Shown here: positions 1-9,000 of the stretch, one piece after another
Layout of the letters: each line of letters opens with the position of its first letter
How positions within the stretch are numbered: the first letter of the stretch is position 1
NCBI RefSeq assembly: GCF_018618755.1
Contig: NZ_JACSMR010000002.1
Coordinates: 62,001-126,000, forward strand
DNA length: 64,000 nt
Reading direction: 5' to 3'
DNA from: Exiguobacterium sp. s193
Lineage (GTDB): Bacteria; Bacillota; Bacilli; Exiguobacteriales; Exiguobacteriaceae
Translations under genes and position numbers: made by a program
Notes under the pieces: generated by a model
Database searches by the model: none
What the model was told of the DNA's origin: nothing
What the model saw: only the letters and a program-made list of their open reading frames with translations

Positions 1-854
1 TCCGCGGTGCTTCAATTGTCATCGCGCCACGTTTTTCGCCACAAGAAACATTTGAACTGGCGAAAAGAGAGCAAGTTACGATTTTTGCCGGCGTGCCGAC
101 GATGTACAACTTCCTCCTTCAAACGGTTCAGGCACATCCGCACTTTGCCGATTACTTTGCGACGAGCCGGCTATTCGTTTCAGGTGGATCGAGTTTACCG
201 GTTCCTTTACTCGAATCCTTTGAAAAAACGTTTAACTGTCACATATTAGAAGGATACGGCTTATCAGAAGCCTCACCGGTCACGTGTTTTAACCCGTTGA
301 ACGGGATTCAAAAGCCGGGATCAATCGGTCCATCCATCATTGATGTCGAAAATAAAGTCGTCGATGAACTCGGACAAGAATTACCAGACGGTCAAGTCGG
401 GGAATTGATTGTTCGTGGACCGAATGTCATGACGGGCTATTATAAGATGCCGGAAGAGACACAAGCGACGCTGCGCGGTGGCTGGTTATATACGGGAGAT
501 CTCGCCAAAAGAGACGAAGACGGTTATTTTTATATCGTCGACCGGAAAAAGGATATGATTATCGTTGGTGGTTACAATGTCTATCCACGTGAAGTCGAAG
601 AAGTACTCTACAAACATCCGGGAGTCGTTGAGGCAGCCGTCATCGGTGTACCTGACGAAGCGATGGGAGAAGCCGTCAAGGCATTCGTCGTCTTAAAAGA
701 CAGCGTCACAGAAGCAGACCTTCTTGATTTCTGTGCGATTTCGCTCGCAAAATACAAGTGCCCGACGCGTCTTGAATTCATTGATCAATTGCCGCGCAAC
801 ACGACGGGTAAAATTTTACGGACCGTGTTAAAAAAACAACCATCAACTTCATGA
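1..854 (+). CDS. Long-chain acyl-CoA ligase (AMP-binding), 3' part
   Basis: This is the C-terminal part of an ANL-superfamily acyl-CoA synthetase; the reading frame is already open at base 3 and the start lies outside the window. The enzyme activates a fatty acid through an acyl-adenylate and transfers it to CoA. Visible signatures are YGLSEASP (near base 250), the hinge block GWLYTGDL with a downstream [16 protein letters not shown] (about 480-600), and the C-terminal TGKILR with the catalytic lysine near base 810. The style is that of LcfB/YhfL-type fatty acyl-CoA ligases; the exact chain length preference cannot be read from sequence. It runs with no neighbour in operon distance on its 3' side. 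Confidence 0.88.
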   Translation, partial: RGASIVIAPRFSPQETFELAKREQVTIFAGVPTMYNFLLQTVQAHPHFADYFATSRLFVSGGSSLPVPLLESFEKTFNCHILEGYGLSEASPVTCFNPLNGIQKPGSIGPSIIDVENKVVDELGQELPDGQVGELIVRGPNVMTGYYKMPEETQATLRGGWLYTGDLAKRDEDGYFYIVDRKKDMIIVGGYNVYPREVEEVLYKHPGVVEAAVIGVPDEAMGEAVKAFVVLKDSVTEADLLDFCAISLAKYKCPTRLEFIDQLPRNTTGKILRTVLKKQPSTS

Positions 855-859
855 CATCT

Positions 860-960
860 TTCTTAGAGGCTAGGAGACAACAAGCTGATTTTGAAGGTGA
901 TGTTGAACTACCTCCACCTACGCTTAGAGGTGGGAGTATTCTCGCCTGATTTTGATAAAC
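860..960 (+). repeat. Possible IS200/IS605 (TnpB-type) right-end remnant
   Basis: This intergenic stretch carries a hairpin CCTCCACCT...AGGTGGGAG (about 910-935), followed by a TATTCTCGCC and TTTTGATAAA tail. In layout it resembles the right ends of IS200/IS605-type elements that carry TnpB and its guide RNA. No transposase frame is present. This is recognition by resemblance only; it could be an ordinary hairpin. Confidence 0.3.
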
Positions 961-963
961 AAG

Positions 964-1003
964 AAGGGATTGCGACCTGAGAAGGTGTGCCATCCCTTTT
1001 TCT
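964..1003 (+). terminator. Intrinsic terminator upstream of mgsA
   Basis: A hairpin pairs AGGGATTGCGACC with GGTGTGCCATCCCT across a TGAGAA loop and is followed by a run of T. It probably ends transcription from the acyl-CoA ligase side. Confidence 0.65.
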
Positions 1004-1109
1004 GTATGTAGAGACTGCATTTTTGAATGATGAACTAGACGGTTTAAAGAATAGACAGGTTTTTGAAGAGGCATTTGAGTGCATATACAATAAAGAGGGG
1101 GACGATAAC

Positions 1110-1544
1110 ATGAATATTGCCTTGATTGCCCATGATGAGAAAAAAGACGAAATGATGATGTTTGCACAGGCCTATAAAGACTATTTAATTAAGAATCGAT
1201 TGTATGCGACAGGGACGACGGGGAAACGAATCATTGAAGCGACAGGACTTGACGTCCATCGCTGCAAATCGGGACCGCTCGGTGGTGACCAAGAGATTGG
1301 GGCGATGGTCGCACGCGGTGAAATTGATATCGTCATCTTTTTACGTGACCCATTGACGGCACAACCTCATGAACCGGACGTCTCAGCGTTGATTCGCTTA
1401 TGTGATGTGTACGACCTACCGTTAGCGACGAATGTCGGGACGGCTGAAATTTTGATTAATGGATTGGAACAAGGTGATTTCAAGTGGCGCGAAATCATTC
1501 AAAAACGACGTGAATCTGAGCAAGAAAAATTTTCAGGTAAATAA
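1110..1544 (+). CDS. mgsA: Methylglyoxal synthase
   Basis: MgsA converts dihydroxyacetone phosphate to methylglyoxal and phosphate, a bypass of lower glycolysis that relieves phosphosugar build-up. The 144-residue length matches the family. The N-terminal [10 protein letters not shown] block, the [12 protein letters not shown] phosphate-binding loop with the catalytic aspartate (residue ~67), and the [14 protein letters not shown] segment are all present. The frame stays open upstream to 987, but ATG 1110 is chosen because AAAGAGGGGG lies just before it and family homology begins exactly there. It is transcribed alone, followed by the palindrome at 1550-1564. Confidence 0.95.
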   Translation: MNIALIAHDEKKDEMMMFAQAYKDYLIKNRLYATGTTGKRIIEATGLDVHRCKSGPLGGDQEIGAMVARGEIDIVIFLRDPLTAQPHEPDVSALIRLCDVYDLPLATNVGTAEILINGLEQGDFKWREIIQKRRESEQEKFSGK

Positions 1545-1549
1545 TTTTT

Positions 1550-1564
1550 TGAGAACGCTTCTCA
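1550..1564. promoter_or_regulatory. Palindrome overlapping the -35 of the 1642 gene
   Basis: TGAGAACGCTTCTCA is a perfect 6-3-6 palindrome that resembles a degenerate Fur-family box (TGAxAA...TTxTCA). Its right half overlaps the proposed -35. It could alternatively form a weak hairpin after mgsA. Confidence 0.35.
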
Positions 1565-1587
1565 TTTTCGATTCATCGTGTTATAGT
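1559..1587 (+). promoter_or_regulatory. Sigma-A type promoter for the 51-aa gene
   Basis: TTCTCA (1559-1564) and TATAGT (1582-1587) are separated by 17 bases. The -35 is a 4/6 match. The Fur-like sites at 1550-1564 and 1599-1613 bracket this promoter. Confidence 0.5.
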
Positions 1588-1598
1588 CGTATTGAGGA

Positions 1599-1613
1599 TG
1601 ATACTGATTATCA
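1599..1613. promoter_or_regulatory. Fur box
   Basis: TGATACTGATTATCA matches the 7-1-7 Fur consensus TGATAATNATTATCA with a single mismatch. It lies just after the predicted transcription start, where a bound repressor would block initiation or early elongation. Iron control of the downstream small gene is inferred from this site. Confidence 0.6.
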
Positions 1614-1641
1614 ATTGCGATAGAAAAGGGTGGCGAAAACA

Positions 1642-1797
1642 ATGGAAATCATTTTAATGACAGGTGTCACGCTCTTACTTGGTGGAGGAACAACTTTCTT
1701 GACCCATATTGTGAAAACAGAACGTCGTCATATGGCGACGGATGTTAAAACGAATGTAGAGCGTGCGACCTATCCATCGTTGCGCCTCGTCAAATAA
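1642..1797 (+). CDS. Small membrane protein, 51 aa, possibly iron-regulated
   Basis: I do not recognise this gene. It encodes 51 residues: a short hydrophobic glycine-rich N-terminal helix (residues 2-23, with LLLGGG) and then a basic, hydrophilic tail with KTERRH. This suggests a single-pass membrane protein with its tail in the cytoplasm. ATG 1642 follows AAGGGTGG by 8 bases. A sigma-A-like promoter with Fur-like operators lies upstream and a strong terminator lies just downstream, so it is a free-standing transcription unit, which supports it being a real gene despite its size. Confidence 0.6.
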   Translation: MEIILMTGVTLLLGGGTTFLTHIVKTERRHMATDVKTNVERATYPSLRLVK

Positions 1798-1813
1798 ATA
1801 GCTGTACACGCAG

Positions 1814-1851
1814 GACGCCACTCTTTTTGGATAAAAAGAGGGCGTTTTTTT
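1814..1851 (+). terminator. Terminator after the 51-aa gene
   Basis: ACGCCACTCTTTTT pairs with AAAAAGAGGGCGT, followed by seven T residues. Confidence 0.85.
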
Positions 1852-1930
1852 ACATTTCGAGGGTTCTCACATAATTTTGCGGAATTCCTTTGATACACTA
1901 CAAAAAAGGACTTAGTCAGGAGTGACAGTG

Positions 1931-2593
1931 ATGCATACGATTTATTTAGTGGATGATGAAGTGAATTTAAACCGAGTTCTCGTAAAGTATTTGGAACAGG
2001 AAGGATGGGCGGTCAAATCGTTTATCTCGGGTGAAGCTGCGGCTTCAGCGATTATCGAAAAACCGGATCTTTGGGTCCTCGATATCATGCTTCCGGATAT
2101 CGATGGATTTCAATTGATTAAACGAATCAAGGCTCATGACGAAACGACACCTGTCATCTTCATTTCAGCCCGGGATGAAGATATCGACAAAATCATCGGT
2201 CTCGAAATGGGGTCGGATGATTATATCGCAAAACCATTCTTGCCCCGTGAATTGGTCATTCGTGTCAAAAAAATCTTGGCTCGCGCTTATTCGGCTCCAA
2301 AAACGGGACTTATTCAGTACGGTGATTATAAAATTTATCCGGAAAAGCGGATCATCGAAGAACATGGTCAAGAAATCGATTTAACTTCGAAGGAATACGA
2401 TTTGCTGATTCTTTTTGCGACACAAATCGGGACACCGATGACACGGGAACAAATTCTTGTCAGTGTCTGGGGTGACGATTACTTCGGTTCCGACCGCGTC
2501 GTCGATGACTTAGTCAGACGAGTCCGGAAAAAACTACCTAAACTTGAACTAGAGACGATTTATGGGATTGGTTACCGACTGGTGTCTGCATGA
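1931..2593 (+). CDS. cssR: OmpR-family response regulator, CssR-like
   Basis: This is a 220-residue response regulator with an N-terminal receiver (phospho-acceptor D51 in LDIMLPD, conserved lysine in KPFLPREL) and a C-terminal winged helix (LTSKEYDLL, SDRVVDDLVRRVRKKL, ETIYGIGYR). The wording closely follows CssR of Bacillus subtilis, which with CssS senses misfolded secreted protein and activates HtrA-type surface proteases. ATG 1931 is preferred over GTG 1922, because AGGAG at 1918-1922 sits 8 bases before the ATG. The stop overlaps the start of the kinase gene (ATGA). No htrA target lies in the window, so the stress role is inferred from homology. Confidence 0.82.
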   Translation: MHTIYLVDDEVNLNRVLVKYLEQEGWAVKSFISGEAAASAIIEKPDLWVLDIMLPDIDGFQLIKRIKAHDETTPVIFISARDEDIDKIIGLEMGSDDYIAKPFLPRELVIRVKKILARAYSAPKTGLIQYGDYKIYPEKRIIEEHGQEIDLTSKEYDLLILFATQIGTPMTREQILVSVWGDDYFGSDRVVDDLVRRVRKKLPKLELETIYGIGYRLVSA

Positions 2594-3972
2594 AGAACCG
2601 CAGTTTAGGTTTTCAGATTTGGGCGATGTTCCTTCTTGTCATCGCAACGCTCTCGATTGTCATTCTTGTCGTCATGCGATCATCAATCGGAAACTTTATT
2701 GACGATCAAGTCTACACGACGCTCGAGAACAGTGAAGTCTTTTTTTCAAAAGATGCCTCCGTCATCAAAATGTTGCAAGACAATCCGATTGAATTTGATC
2801 GCCGGATTCAAGAGTCTCGTTCCGTCAATATCTTATTACTTTCGAAAAATGGAAAACTCTACTATGGTGGAGCACCCCAACAGTTGATCGATCAGATGTA
2901 CCGTGATGCGGTGAGTCAAAAAGGAGAAACAGCAAAATATACGACGCGTCTCGGAAAAGAGGATGTCTATTACAACATTCTCAAAATGGAATCAGAAGGG
3001 GAAACGTATTACCGCGTCTCTTATGTTTGGGATGCGTACCGTCAAGAATTAATCACCCAACTCTTTTCGAAGATTGGATGGGTCGTCGCGATCGTTAGTA
3101 TCTTGACGCTGTTCATCGCCTTTTGGCTTGCGCGTCGCTTGACTCAACCGTTGATTGAAATTGAGGGGGCCGTTGGAAAAATCGCCGCGCAACAGTGGAA
3201 TACGCCGCTTCCTCTCGATCGTGGGGATGAGATTGGCCGGCTGGCGCGATCGGTCAATGCAATGCGGGTCGATTTAGAGAAACAAGATAAAGCACAAAAG
3301 GCATTGTTACAAAATATTTCGCATGACTTAAAAACGCCAATCATGGTCATACGGAGTTATGCCCAGTCGATTTCTGACGGGATTTATCCAGACGGTGATT
3401 TGACGGGATCGGTCTCCGTCATCGAGGAAGAGGCAGAGCGCCTAGAAAAAAAAGTCGCCGCCTTGCTGTATGTGACGAAATTAGATTACTTCGAGTTAGA
3501 CCGTTCGACATGGGACACCGTTGATTTGGACCGGATGGTTCATTTGTTACAAAATCGTTTTTCCAGTACGAAAGCCCTCACGTGGTCGATCACGGGGGAG
3601 GCTGGACTCGTGCGGGGAGAAGGAGAACAGCTACGGGTCGCACTTGAAAATGTCATCGATAACGCCATTCGTTATGCTGAGACATCGATTGCCATTCGTT
3701 TATCCGGAACACCGGAGTTTGCTCAAATCGAGATTGAGAATGACGGTCCACCACTCGATCCATCTTCTCCGTTGTTCCATCAGTTTTCACGAGGCAAAGA
3801 GGGGAAATTCGGGCTTGGCCTCTACATCGTAAAACGAATCGTCGAGCGTCATGATGGCGAAGTCGCGATTGAAAACCAAGCTTCGGGAAATGGTGTCGAC
3901 AAAGTTCGTGTGATTTTTAAATTCCCACGACATGTTTTGCCAGAGACGAATAAAATAACGGAAGAACTTTAA
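2590..3972 (+). CDS. cssS: Sensor histidine kinase, CssS-like
   Basis: This 460-residue membrane kinase has TM helices at about residues 10-30 and 158-180 that flank an extracytoplasmic sensor of about 125 residues. A HAMP linker, the phospho-acceptor histidine in QNISHDLKTP (~245) and a HATPase domain with NVIDNAIRYAE and GKFGLGLYIVKRI follow. The segment around the histidine strongly recalls CssS of B. subtilis. It is translationally coupled to the regulator upstream by a 4-base overlap and ends at a terminator whose stem includes the stop codon. Confidence 0.82.
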   Translation: MKNRSLGFQIWAMFLLVIATLSIVILVVMRSSIGNFIDDQVYTTLENSEVFFSKDASVIKMLQDNPIEFDRRIQESRSVNILLLSKNGKLYYGGAPQQLIDQMYRDAVSQKGETAKYTTRLGKEDVYYNILKMESEGETYYRVSYVWDAYRQELITQLFSKIGWVVAIVSILTLFIAFWLARRLTQPLIEIEGAVGKIAAQQWNTPLPLDRGDEIGRLARSVNAMRVDLEKQDKAQKALLQNISHDLKTPIMVIRSYAQSISDGIYPDGDLTGSVSVIEEEAERLEKKVAALLYVTKLDYFELDRSTWDTVDLDRMVHLLQNRFSSTKALTWSITGEAGLVRGEGEQLRVALENVIDNAIRYAETSIAIRLSGTPEFAQIEIENDGPPLDPSSPLFHQFSRGKEGKFGLGLYIVKRIVERHDGEVAIENQASGNGVDKVRVIFKFPRHVLPETNKITEEL

Positions 3973-4000
3973 AAACGAGATAGCGATATCTCGTTTTTTA
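3972..4000 (+). terminator. Terminator of the cssRS operon
   Basis: AACGAGATA and TATCTCGTT form a perfect 9-bp stem around GCGA, followed by T residues; it begins at the kinase stop codon. Confidence 0.85.
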
Positions 4001-4082
4001 TGTTGGGAAATATTAAATGGATGGATACAAGGAAAGATATTTTTTGATATAACCAAAGTATCACGAGAAGGGAGATACTAGC

Positions 4083-4556
4083 ATGCCACATACAATCACA
4101 GAAGAGACGTTAGCGCTGATTCCACGATATGGTCAATACGGAGAACCTCAAACATTACTTATTAAAGAACGTTCGGAAATGGTATTAGAAGGTCATCCCA
4201 TCAAATTGATTGAAGAATCCTGTTTATATTTCGGCTCATCGATGCGTGGACGAATCGAAGCGGCACGGCACATTTTAGGTCCGAACCGTAAAACTCCTGT
4301 TTTGATTGATTGGCAAGCACAGACAATCTTTTTCCCGACGACAGCAAAAGAGAAGGCAGAATGCGTTTGGATTAACTTCAAACAGATGAAAACAGTCAAA
4401 AAAAGTGGTGGGAAAGTCCAAGTTGAGTTTCAGACGGGCCAGCGGATTAATACGGATGCCTCTGCATACAGCATCGAGCGCCAACGAATTAAAACGTTAG
4501 AATTAGCTTATGAAATGCAGCGTCGTTTTCAAGGAACAGGTCCGGAACACGTTTAA
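4083..4556 (+). CDS. comK: Competence transcription factor ComK
   Basis: ComK activates late competence genes for DNA uptake and itself. The protein shows the family core: the IKLIEESCLYFGSSMRGR block (residues ~40-58, compare RSCRFFGSSYAGR in B. subtilis), a PVLIDWQAQTIFFPT segment and the ECVWINF stretch. At 157 residues it is shorter than the 192-residue B. subtilis protein and lacks most of the C-terminal tail that serves MecA/ClpC-mediated degradation there. AAGGGAG precedes ATG 4083. An AT-rich AAA-N5-TTTT motif at 4033-4044 could be half of a ComK self-binding site. Its possible targets comEA-comEC lie at 53.3-56.1 kb. Confidence 0.85.
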   Translation: MPHTITEETLALIPRYGQYGEPQTLLIKERSEMVLEGHPIKLIEESCLYFGSSMRGRIEAARHILGPNRKTPVLIDWQAQTIFFPTTAKEKAECVWINFKQMKTVKKSGGKVQVEFQTGQRINTDASAYSIERQRIKTLELAYEMQRRFQGTGPEHV

Positions 4557-4674
4557 CAAGTTAGTAAAAGTGGAACATCTTAACAGGAATCATCATTAAT
4601 AAAACGAAAGATATTTCAAAAATGACTGTGTATTATGAAGGGGAGGTGAAGCGGCCGCTCGAGGTCGCTACACG

Positions 4675-5085
4675 ATGAATGAATCTTATGAATGGTTAAA
4701 CCGTAGAAAATTACAACCAGGATTTGGTGTAAATGGTGGACGACGTTTCATTAGTTCACGAATTGTCCGTCCGGAGAATACACCGGGAAAACGAATTAAG
4801 GATATTAAACGAACACGTCAACTCGTCGTCGATGAATCAGGTAATCGCCGTTGGGTGACGAAACGAATCGTCGTCACGGATGCTTCGAAACATATGACAA
4901 TCAATCGTCGGACATCGATTGCACAAAAAGAGGTTACGGAATCACGTCTAGAACAAGTAAAACAAAAAATTACATCTAAGAAGGTATTGCTTCCTGTCTT
5001 AGCAGCGACAGGTCTTGCTGTCGCAGGTGGAGTACTCGCCTATGTCCTGCGTCGTAAAAAAAGAACGACTACTGAAAATCAATGA
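4675..5085 (+). CDS. Uncharacterised basic membrane-anchored protein
   Basis: I do not recognise a family. The 136-residue product is strongly basic over residues 1-105 (many Arg/Lys, with NRRWVTKRIVV). It has one C-terminal transmembrane helix (about 104-126, LLPVLAATGLAVAGGVLAYV) followed by RRKKR, so most of the chain should be cytoplasmic. ATG 4675 is the only in-frame start after a stop at 4636. The strong GGGGAGG at 4640-4646 is about 28 bases away. The nearer GAGG at 4661-4664 has 10-base spacing and may serve instead. The leader between them contains a NotI-XhoI-like string. Confidence 0.6.
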   Translation: MNESYEWLNRRKLQPGFGVNGGRRFISSRIVRPENTPGKRIKDIKRTRQLVVDESGNRRWVTKRIVVTDASKHMTINRRTSIAQKEVTESRLEQVKQKITSKKVLLPVLAATGLAVAGGVLAYVLRRKKRTTTENQ

Positions 5086-5107
5086 AGAATGAAGTAAGTG
5101 AAGTGAA

Positions 5108-5153
5108 GCAAAAGAGCCGGATCCCATCGTAGCGAAGGGATCCGGCTCTTTTA
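5108..5153. terminator. Bidirectional terminator between convergent genes
   Basis: AAAAGAGCCGGATCCC pairs with GGGATCCGGCTCTTTT around a short loop. A-rich and T-rich flanks let it work on both strands for the genes at 4675 and 5167. Confidence 0.9.
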
Positions 5154-5166
5154 TACATCATTCATT

Positions 5167-5508
5167 TTAAAGGAAACGTTTGCGAATCGAAGTGGAAAGA
5201 GCTTTCTCCGCGATTTCTTCGAGTTGTTTCAAGTTCGTCGGATCAAAACTATCATTATAGAAACGACCAACGAATTCGACACGGTCATAATCGAGTTCCT
5301 TGAAAATCAAATGCTTATGGTCATCATAAAAGACGACGCGGAAGTAATCTGATCCACGTTCTAGTGTGACGAGTCCTTTAATATGTTCGAGCTTCTTTTG
5401 TTCATCGGATTTTTCTTCTTCAACCGCGTTGTCCTCAGTTTTTGCAGCCTCAGCCTGTTCGAGTGCGGTTTTCACTAAATCCGGTTTTTTATCTTGTTCT
5501 TCAGTCAT
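5167..5508 (-). CDS. Uncharacterised acidic protein, 113 aa
   Basis: The family is not recognised. The N-terminal 45 residues are low-complexity, Glu/Lys/Ala-rich and probably helical or disordered. The remainder (ERGSDYFRVVFYDDHKHLIFKELDYDRVEFVGRFYND) looks like a small folded beta-rich domain. There is no signal peptide or TM helix, so it should be cytoplasmic. The frame extends to 5523, but ATG 5508 is chosen because GGAGG stands 8 bases before it. It is convergent with the gene at 4675 and shares its terminator. Confidence 0.6.
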   Translation of the reverse strand: MTEEQDKKPDLVKTALEQAEAAKTEDNAVEEEKSDEQKKLEHIKGLVTLERGSDYFRVVFYDDHKHLIFKELDYDRVEFVGRFYNDSFDPTNLKQLEEIAEKALSTSIRKRFL

Positions 5509-5567
5509 GGTTATCGCCTCCACCTTTCATTTTACATGGAAATGGACGGATGAGAAAGAAAAATCCC

Positions 5568-5948
5568 TCACGGCTCACGATGAGCTTCGCAAATCCGTAG
5601 GACGTTCATGGCTCCGATTCGTAAGCGTTCAAGTAAGCGTTCTGCTACTACTTGATTCGAAAGTGTCTCATAAATGGCTATTTCCATCAACTCGATCCAG
5701 CGAAACGCATGGTGTCGTTCGATGGGTAACAGACGATGAATCATTGCTAGGTTCATGCGCGAATCATGTGTGTCATAGTGGCGTGGTCCGCCCGTCAACT
5801 GTGTTAAAAAAATTACTTGGGCACGTTCGACACGTGTACGGTCGGCTGGGAAGAGGGGACAGAGTACAGAGTCAGCATAGACGAGTTGATAAAAATGAGC
5901 GACAATCTGTTCAAGAACCGGTTGTTTTCCGATGTCGTCATAGAGCAT
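5568..5948 (-). CDS. Group II truncated hemoglobin (YjbI-like)
   Basis: This is a 126-residue 2-over-2 globin that probably binds heme and O2, NO or peroxide in the cytoplasm. Family features are the N-terminal IGKQPVLEQIVAHFYQLVYAD helix B region, LFPADRTRVERAQVIFLTQLTGGPRHY (the FLTQxxGGP signature of group II) and the proximal-histidine stretch MIHRLLPI followed by W in AFRWIELM. ATG 5948 has GAAAGGAAG upstream; the longer open frame to 6137 is a read-through of non-coding sequence. It is divergent from addB. Confidence 0.82.
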   Translation of the reverse strand: MLYDDIGKQPVLEQIVAHFYQLVYADSVLCPLFPADRTRVERAQVIFLTQLTGGPRHYDTHDSRMNLAMIHRLLPIERHHAFRWIELMEIAIYETLSNQVVAERLLERLRIGAMNVLRICEAHREP

Positions 5949-6091
5949 GACATTCTTCCTTTCAGGATTAATTCGAATGGATTCAGTATACCAAAAATAG
6001 CTAAAAAAATATAGAAAGAGAAACGGACGTTTGTTCGTGTTTTGTGAGATAATGATACATATAAAAACGAGTTGAAGGAGGAATGACACGG

Positions 6092-9000
6092 ATGAATTAT
6101 ATGCATCTTGGCCGTGCTGGAACAGGAAAAACAACAAGATTGATCGAGACTGTCATTGATGAACTTGTCGAACGACCACTTGGAGAGTCAATTTATTTTA
6201 TCGTACCTGACCAAATGTCATTTGAGATGGAACGCCGGATTGCGACAGATTCTCGTCTGTCTGGACTCGTCCGGATGGAAGTCATGAGTTTACGCCGTTT
6301 TGCCTTCCACATCATGCGGGATTATGGGAGTCAGGCGATTCCATTTTTAGATGAGACGGGGACACAATTATTATTGCGACAAGTCGTCGAAGAAGTAGAA
6401 AATGAACTGAAGATTTTTAAGCGCACAAAGAATATGCCTGGATTCTATAAAGGACTGGATGAGTTGATTGCATCATTCAAACGTTCACTCGTCGCACCAG
6501 ATATGCTTCGTCAAATCAGTGATCTTTCGCCGGAACGCTCACCAAAATTAAATGATTTAGCTTTGATTTATGAACGTTTTACGGAGCGGATTGAACATAA
6601 GGCCTTACATGCAGACGATTACTACACGACATTGCTTGATTTGTTACCGGAGGCCAATCTGAAGGAAACACGATTCTTCGTCGATGGATTCTATGAGTTT
6701 TCATTACAAGAGCAACAAGTTCTGTTGAAGCTGATGGAACTGGCGAAGGAAATGCATATTAGTTTTACGATTGATGTCAGTGACCCGTACGCCAAACAAA
6801 CAGAGTTCGGTGTATCGCAGCGGTGTTACATGCAATTGCTTGAACAGATGCAGGACCGTCAACTCGATCATGAAGAAATCCGGTATGGACAATCGCTCAA
6901 ATTTAAGACGGAAGGACTACACATACTAGAACAGGCGTTGATGAGTCCAACTTATCCACCCGTCGATCATGAAGTTGAAGGTGTTACGGTGACGGCTGCC
7001 GTCAATCGACAAGTCGAAGCGGAAGCTGCCGTTCGTCAGGCGATTCAACTGACCCGTCACCAGGGTTACCGATTCAATGAGATTGCCTTCATCGTCCGTC
7101 ATCTTGAGCCCTATGCCGATCATTTAGAACGTGCTTTCCAGCTCTACGGTATTCCGTATTTCCTTGATAAACGAGAAACGATGATTCATCATCCGATTGT
7201 CGAATTGATTCAATCTATTTTGGAACTAGTCGTCTCCGGATATCGTGAAGAAGCGGTTTTTCGTTTATTGAAAACAGAGTTGATGCCACTCCCGGCAGAT
7301 AATCAACGACTCGCGCTCGATCGATTGGAGACGTTTGTCTTAGAGCGAGGTATTAAAGGCTCGATGTGGCAAAAACCATGGCAACTGAAACGGCGTCTTG
7401 CGGACGAAGTGAGTTTGACAGCGGATGAACTTGAAGAAGAGGATGAATTGAATCGATTACGTCAATTTGTCGTCGATGCCGTGACACCGTTACAAACGAG
7501 GTTGAAGAAATCAAAAACGATGAGTGAACACACACGGGCACTCTATCAGTTTCTCGAAGAACACCAGTTGACAGACCGTCTTTTCCGCTGGAAACAAGAA
7601 GCACTCGAACGGAACGAATTGAGCTACGCCCGGGAACACGATCAAGTGTATGAAGCTGTTTTACATCTACTCGAACAACTGGAGGCGGCAGCCCCTGAAA
7701 CGGAACTGTCGACAGAATTATTCGTACAAATGGTCGAAACCGGACTTGAGAGTCTACGTTTCTCACTCGTGCCGCCATCACTTGATCAAGTCATCGCGAC
7801 AGATTATGTCCGGGGGCGTTTACAACGGATCAAGGTCGCTTTTTTACTCGGTGCGAATGATGGAATGATTCCGTTCGTCGAAGATCAATCAAAGCTACTA
7901 TCGGAAGGTGATCATGACTTCCTTCATGATCACGGGGTCCCGGTCGGTAAGGCGTCGTTAGATGTTTTTGATGACGAACTGTATTACCTCTATCACGGTG
8001 TAACGGCACCGAGCGAGGCATTGTACATCAGTTATGCCCTCGTTGATGAGGATGGGAAAGCGTTGCAACCGGCTTCGATTGTCAAACAATTAAAACACCA
8101 ACTGTTGCAAGACCGTCCCGTCAAAACACACTTCGCGGAAGCGGGGGAGCATGCACTGAACGATCAGTTTGATTTCGTAACGAGTCCGGACCGCGCTGCT
8201 GCAGCAACCGCGATTGAACTTCGACGTTTACAACGGCGTTATCCGATTCAATCGTCCTGGTTTGACGTGTACAACACACTATTAGAAAACGGACAAGGAC
8301 GAGAACGCATGAGTCTCCTCGTGGATGCGTTATTTTACCAAAACCGGGCGGAGGACCTCCCGGATGATTTGGCACGTTCGCTCTACGGAGATCGCATCAA
8401 AGCGAGTGTTTCACGGTTTGAGACGTATAACGCATGTTCGTATAAACACTTTGCACGGTATGGGTTGCGCTTGAAAGAACGGAAATTGTATAAATTCGAA
8501 GCGCCCGACATCGGAAATCTGTTTCATGGTGCTTTAAATGACTTATCAAGCAATATCAAGGAGTCCGGCAGAAAGTGGCGTGATTTAGATGACGCGTCTT
8601 GTACGGCGCTTGCGAAAGAAGCCGTCGAAAAAGTGACTCCGGATATTCAAAATGCCATTTTAATGAGTTCAAACCGGTTCGGATATATCCAGAAGAAGCT
8701 GACGGATGTCGTCGAACAGACGACGAAGATGCTCGTTAAACAAGCAGAACGGTCTGACTTCGAACCGGATTTATTTGAAATCAGTTTTGGGAACGCGATG
8801 TTCCCACCATTGCGGTTTACACTACCGGATGGAACGGAAATCGAATTTACAGGGCGAATCGACCGTGTCGACCAAGCGACGATCGGTGACCAACTGTATG
8901 TCCGGGTCGTCGATTACAAGTCGAGTGCCAAAACGCTTGATTTTGCTGAAATTTATTATGGTCTCGCAATTCAGATGTTGCTGTATTTAAAGACGGTCGT

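Noticed and set aside
987-1109. 41-residue N-terminal extension of mgsA
   Set aside because: The region includes the terminator tail, lacks a ribosome site and has no homology to methylglyoxal synthases.
4033-4044. ComK self-binding box
   Set aside because: Only a single imperfect AAA-N5-TTTT motif is present where two are required, so it is not listed as a site.
5366-5950. Forward 194-aa open frame
   Set aside because: It lies antisense to the 5167 gene and the globin gene, has no ribosome site and reads as low-complexity Ser/Cys-rich then Arg/His-rich sequence.
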